Shown here: piece by piece, positions 60,618 through 64,000 of the stretch
Layout of the letters: each line of letters begins with the position of its first letter
Position numbering within the stretch: position 1 is the stretch's first letter
The notes under the pieces: model-generated
Told to the model about the DNA's origin: nothing
What the model saw: only the letters and a program-made list of their open reading frames with translations
Databases searched by the model: none
Position numbers and translations under genes: made by a program
Source: an uncultured Bacteroidaceae bacterium
GTDB taxonomy: Bacteria; Bacteroidota; Bacteroidia; Bacteroidales; Bacteroidaceae
Direction of reading: 5' to 3'
Length of the DNA stretch: 64,000 nucleotides
NCBI GenBank assembly: GCA_904502235.1
Contig: CAJGDP010000008.1
Location: 1-64,000, forward strand

Positions 60618-61412
60618 TTATATTGTGTTAGTTAAATTCTCCATAAATTCTTCTCCGGCTTCGCCCACTCCGAAAAGTGCGAAATCGTAACGCACCGGAT
60701 CTTCGGGTGAAAGTTCGCGGAGTTTTGCCGTAAGTTCCTCAACCGTACGGCGGTCGTTCTGTTTGCGGCTGACAAGTCCCAAAGCGCGTGCCGTGCGTGC
60801 CACATGCACGTCGATAGGAATCATCAACAGCGAAGGCGATACAGCCTTCCATATTCCAAGGTCCACTATTCCGTCGTTTCTGCAAAGCCAACGCAACATC
60901 ATATGCATGCGCTTGCATGCCGAGCCTGGTTTGCCTTTAACACTCACCGGATTGCTTATATGGCGCGTTGTGAAACCTCCGTTGGCTTCTGCCATTTCGT
61001 TTCGCAGACGCTCTATTCCTTCCCATGTGGTACATCCTGTAAAAAGGTGTTCCATTGAACCGTAGCGCATGAATATAGCACGCAATCCACGGCATATATA
61101 TTTAAAGTCTGCTACAAAGAACGTGCGATGTATATTCTGCTTGTCGTCGAGACTTTCCCATTCGCCACTCATCACAAAGTCGTATGGTGCAGAGTGCATA
61201 ATCTCGTGAAACATGCGGTTTCCGCTACGAAGTATCATCTTGCGGTTTCCCCAAGCGATTATCGATGCCAGAAGAGCTACTGCTTCGATGTCCTCGCGAC
61301 GCGAAAAGGAGTGCGGAAAGCTTATAGGGTCGTCCTGAATAAAAGCGCTGCAATTATATTGGGCAACTTTCTCTTCGAGAAGCGACTTCAGCTTTTCCAT
61401 AGGTTTATTCAC
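60618..61412 (-). CDS. TIGR02757/DUF2400 family protein
   Basis: A 264-residue protein of unknown function found in Bacteroidetes. It shows DPISFPHSFSRREDIEAVALLASIIAWGNR, PVSVKGKPGSACKRMHMMLRWLCR and IPIDVHVARTARALGLVSR, with a helix-hairpin-helix-like last third that recalls DNA glycosylase folds; this is only a resemblance. It abuts dapA on one side and maeB on the other with almost no space, so all three are one operon. Confidence 0.8.
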   Translation of the reverse strand: MNKPMEKLKSLLEEKVAQYNCSAFIQDDPISFPHSFSRREDIEAVALLASIIAWGNRKMILRSGNRMFHEIMHSAPYDFVMSGEWESLDDKQNIHRTFFVADFKYICRGLRAIFMRYGSMEHLFTGCTTWEGIERLRNEMAEANGGFTTRHISNPVSVKGKPGSACKRMHMMLRWLCRNDGIVDLGIWKAVSPSLLMIPIDVHVARTARALGLVSRKQNDRRTVEELTAKLRELSPEDPVRYDFALFGVGEAGEEFMENLTNTI

Positions 61413-62297
61413 TTATATGAACTTTACAACTTCCTGCTGCAATTTTGCATAAGTGTCGTCGCTTACGGGAACGAGCGGCAGACGCAATCGGTTGGCAACA
61501 AGCTTCTGGATTTCCATCATTGCTTTTACGCCACATGGATTTCCCTCGATAAAGAGCAGTCGCAACAGTTCGTTCAAATCATCAGACTGCTTACGCGCTT
61601 CGGCAACATTGCCGGCGAACATATTGTCAATCATTTTTTTGAGAAGCGCGGGAGTTGCATTTCCCAATACCGAAATAACACCCAAGCCTCCTGCTTCCAT
61701 AATATCTACAGTGAGACCGTCGTCACCCGAGAATACATCCAGATGAGCAGGTTTGTTGTCGATAAGTTCCTTAATCTGTGTAAGATTACCCGATGCCGCC
61801 TTAAAACCGACTACATTAGGGCACTCGTTAGCAATGCGTATTGCAGTGGCAGGCAAAAGGTTCACGCCTGTGCGACCCGGAACGTCGTAAAGGAAGATAG
61901 GAATATCTGTTGAAGCAGCAATTGCACGATAGTGCTGGTATATACCCTCCTGAGTGGGCTTGTTGTAATAAGGTACAACAGAAAGTATGGCGTCCACTCC
62001 TGTGAGGTCCTCGCTTGCAATCTCGTTTATGACAGCCTGGGTGCAGTTACCACCAATACCTACCATAATCGGCATACGGCTGTCCACCTGTTTTATGATA
62101 CGTTTTCGGATTTCCCTTTTCTCTTCTGTTGTCAACGTAGGCGTCTCGGCAGTAGTACCCAAGACGCATAGGAAATCTGTGCCGCAATCCAAATGCATCT
62201 GCACGAGTTTTTCCAATGTTGAATAGTCAACATTGCCGTCTTCGGTGAATGGTGTAACAAGGGCAACGCCCAAGCCTATGAATCTTTTTTGCATCAT
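61413..62297 (-). CDS. dapA: 4-hydroxy-tetrahydrodipicolinate synthase
   Basis: A 294-residue TIM barrel that condenses pyruvate and aspartate semialdehyde on the way to lysine and diaminopimelate. Thr 48-Thr 49 in LGTTAETPTL, Tyr 137 in FLYDVPGRTG, and Schiff-base Lys 166 in GFKAASG are all present. First gene of the dapA-TIGR02757-maeB operon. A second Met at residue 2 could be the true start. Confidence 0.96.
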   Translation of the reverse strand: MMQKRFIGLGVALVTPFTEDGNVDYSTLEKLVQMHLDCGTDFLCVLGTTAETPTLTTEEKREIRKRIIKQVDSRMPIMVGIGGNCTQAVINEIASEDLTGVDAILSVVPYYNKPTQEGIYQHYRAIAASTDIPIFLYDVPGRTGVNLLPATAIRIANECPNVVGFKAASGNLTQIKELIDNKPAHLDVFSGDDGLTVDIMEAGGLGVISVLGNATPALLKKMIDNMFAGNVAEARKQSDDLNELLRLLFIEGNPCGVKAMMEIQKLVANRLRLPLVPVSDDTYAKLQQEVVKFI

Positions 62298-62324
62298 AAA
62301 ATAGCTCTATTTTTTTCGAGATGC

Positions 62325-62332
62325 AAAATTAC
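62325..62332 (-). promoter_or_regulatory. -7 promoter element of dapA
   Basis: Minus strand reads TAATTTTG, 27 bases before the ATG. Confidence 0.5.
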
Positions 62333-62398
62333 ATTAAATTTTACTATTTATTATATAATAACAGAAGAAATAGTGAACAATATAAGAAAAAATAACAT

Positions 62399-64000
62399 TT
62401 AGCCACCAATCATAGCAAGGAACTCCTCCTCGTTCACAATCCTCACACCCTGTTTCTGCGCCTTTTCGAGTTTGCTGGGTCCCATGTTGTCGCCGGCCAG
62501 GATGAACGAAGTTGACTTGCTCACGCTACCCACATTCTTTCCACCGTTCTTTTCTATGATTTCCTTATATTCATCGCGGGAATGATGCGTAAAGACACCG
62601 CTTATCACAATGCTCTGCCCTTTGAGTATATCGCTGTGGAGCAGTGCCTCTTCTTCTGAAACCTCGAAGCAAAGACCATATTCCTTTAAACGTGCAACAA
62701 GTTCGCGGTTGCTTTCGTTGGCGAAGAATGCCGTTACGGTTGTGGCAATACGTTCACCTATCTCATCCACGGCAACAAGTTCCTCAAAGGTAGCATTCAT
62801 CAGATTGTCTATATTCTTGAAGGCACGCGCCAGACGCTTTGCCACAGTAGCACCCACAAAACGAATTCCCAAAGCAAACAGCACACGTTCAAAGGGAACC
62901 TGCAACGATGTCTTGACTCCGGCAACGATATTCTCTGCCGATTTGGCACCCATTCGCGGAAGGAACATCAGATCTTCGGGGTAAAGGGAATAAAGGTCGG
63001 CTATATTCTTGACCAGGCCATAGTTGTAGAGCATTTCAATGGTTTCGGGGCCTATGGAATCTATGTTCATGGCATCGCGCGTAACGAAATGCTCTATTTT
63101 TCCTTTAATCTGCGGTGGGCACGATGTGTCGTTAGGACAATAGTGAGCCGCCTCGCCCTCATTACGCACAAGCGGAGTGCCACATTCGGGACATTTGGCG
63201 ATAAAATTCACCTTTTCGCCAAGCATGAAACGTGCATCCAAATCCACACCCGTAATTTTGGGGATAATCTCACCACCCTTCTCCACATATACCATATCGC
63301 CTATATGCAGGTCGAATTTTTCTATGATATCGGCATTATGCAACGAAGCACGCTTCACAACCGTTCCCGACAACTGTACCGGGTCGAGATTCGCAACCGG
63401 GGTTACCACTCCCGTACGTCCCACCTGATAACTCACCTCGTTCAAACGGGTTAGAGCACGTTCTGCCTGAAATTTATAGGCTATTGCCCAACGTGGCGAT
63501 TTCGCCGTGTAACCAAGGTTCTTCTGTTGACGCAACGAATTGACTTTAAGCACAATACCGTCTGTTGCAAAAGGCAGATTCCTGCGTTCCACATCCATTG
63601 TGTCAATAAACTCGAAGACCTCTTCTATAGTCTTGCACTTACGGGTATAAGAGGAGATTTTAAATCCCCACTCCGACGCGCACTGCAGGTTTTCGTAATG
63701 CCCTTCTGCAGGCAACTGTTCACCCAACATAAAATAAAGATATGCATCCAAGCCACGTTTTGCCACCACAGAGGAATCCTGCAACTTGAGCGTGCCTGAC
63801 GCTGCATTACGCGGATTGGCAAAGAGTTGCTCTCCATTGGCGGCGCGCTCGCTGTTAAGACGTTCAAAAACATCCCAAGGCATAAGCACCTCGCCACGGA
63901 TTTCAAACTCGGTAGGATAACCATCACCCGATAGCACCAAGGGAACAGAACGGATAGTCTTAACGTTTGCAGTAACATCGTCGCCCTTTTCACCGTCGCC
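62399..64000 (-). CDS. ligA: NAD-dependent DNA ligase, missing its N-terminus at the window edge
   Basis: The frame runs to the window end, so the start and the AMP-lysine (KxDG) are outside; 533 codons are visible. Seen are the end of the adenylation domain (FANPRNAASGTLKLQD), the OB fold, a Cys4 zinc finger (CPECG to CPNDTSC), helix-hairpin-helix repeats (LPRMGAKSAENIV) and a C-terminal BRCT domain (GQSIVISGVF). Role: sealing nicks in replication and repair. An internal start at 63940 is not real, because homology continues past it. Confidence 0.96.
   Translation of the reverse strand, partial: GDGEKGDDVTANVKTIRSVPLVLSGDGYPTEFEIRGEVLMPWDVFERLNSERAANGEQLFANPRNAASGTLKLQDSSVVAKRGLDAYLYFMLGEQLPAEGHYENLQCASEWGFKISSYTRKCKTIEEVFEFIDTMDVERRNLPFATDGIVLKVNSLRQQKNLGYTAKSPRWAIAYKFQAERALTRLNEVSYQVGRTGVVTPVANLDPVQLSGTVVKRASLHNADIIEKFDLHIGDMVYVEKGGEIIPKITGVDLDARFMLGEKVNFIAKCPECGTPLVRNEGEAAHYCPNDTSCPPQIKGKIEHFVTRDAMNIDSIGPETIEMLYNYGLVKNIADLYSLYPEDLMFLPRMGAKSAENIVAGVKTSLQVPFERVLFALGIRFVGATVAKRLARAFKNIDNLMNATFEELVAVDEIGERIATTVTAFFANESNRELVARLKEYGLCFEVSEEEALLHSDILKGQSIVISGVFTHHSRDEYKEIIEKNGGKNVGSVSKSTSFILAGDNMGPSKLEKAQKQGVRIVNEEEFLAMIGG

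Overview
The window looks like an ordinary chromosomal stretch of a gut-type Bacteroidales bacterium (Bacteroidaceae/Prevotellaceae-like; I cannot fix the genus). The reasons are the recurring Bacteroidetes promoter signature (TTTG near -33, TAnnTTTG or TAnnTTCG near -7) in front of many genes, Bacteroidales-type families (BspA-like leucine-rich repeat protein, patatin fused to an Omp85 barrel, N-carbamoylputrescine pathway, PyrD/PyrK type 1B, long PlsC), and many AT-rich leaders without a clear Shine-Dalgarno. No rRNA, CRISPR array, insertion sequence or prophage was seen. Both window ends cut a gene: the C-terminal part of an alpha-glucan phosphorylase at the left and ligA without its N-terminus at the right.

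Layout. 0-6.1 kb: phosphorylase end, hemolysin III protein, murB, a PhnP-like hydrolase, ispE, dnaB. 6.1-13.7 kb: outer-membrane barrel protein, then a leftward SDR-ALDH-BASS transporter-PlsC operon, and an MscS channel. 13.7-19.6 kb: hotdog thioesterase, a possible small RNA, panB, prs, a ThiE-like gene, and a tightly coupled DUF2148-aguA-aguB operon (agmatine to putrescine). 19.7-27.2 kb: M16 protease, thioredoxin-like lipid-envelope protein, patatin, Dus, a lipoprotein, a PLP aminotransferase. 27.2-34.5 kb: TPR protein and gyrA, trmD, pyrD-pyrK, an XRE-type regulator. 34.5-35.6 kb: a gene-poor AT-rich stretch. 35.6-45.8 kb: GH20 hexosaminidase, a second aminotransferase, ettA, patatin-Omp85 fusion, tRNA-Arg(ACG), M3 peptidase, C_GCAxxG protein. 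45.9-50.7 kb: winged-helix protein, galE and a BspA-like surface protein locus. 50.7-54.2 kb: aspT-asdA, an aspartate:alanine exchange and decarboxylation operon. 54.2-58.2 kb: two-component system divergent from a Na/Pi cotransporter. 58.3-64 kb: maeB, TIGR02757, dapA, ligA.

The most unusual part is 47.3-50.7 kb. The BspA-like gene is broken into two reading frames exactly at a run of eight A, which one lost A would repair. Its promoter lies between two 16-17 bp inverted repeats that are also palindromes. A small ORF follows it, and a related 50-bp element, with its core inverted, stands on both sides of the locus. Together this looks like a phase-variable surface-protein locus, but that is inference. 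Other points are large perfect palindromes at two convergent gene ends (one including identical codons for both proteins), a 17-bp hairpin sitting on the murB transcription start, nearly leaderless promoters, and a probable small RNA at 14.2-14.35 kb.
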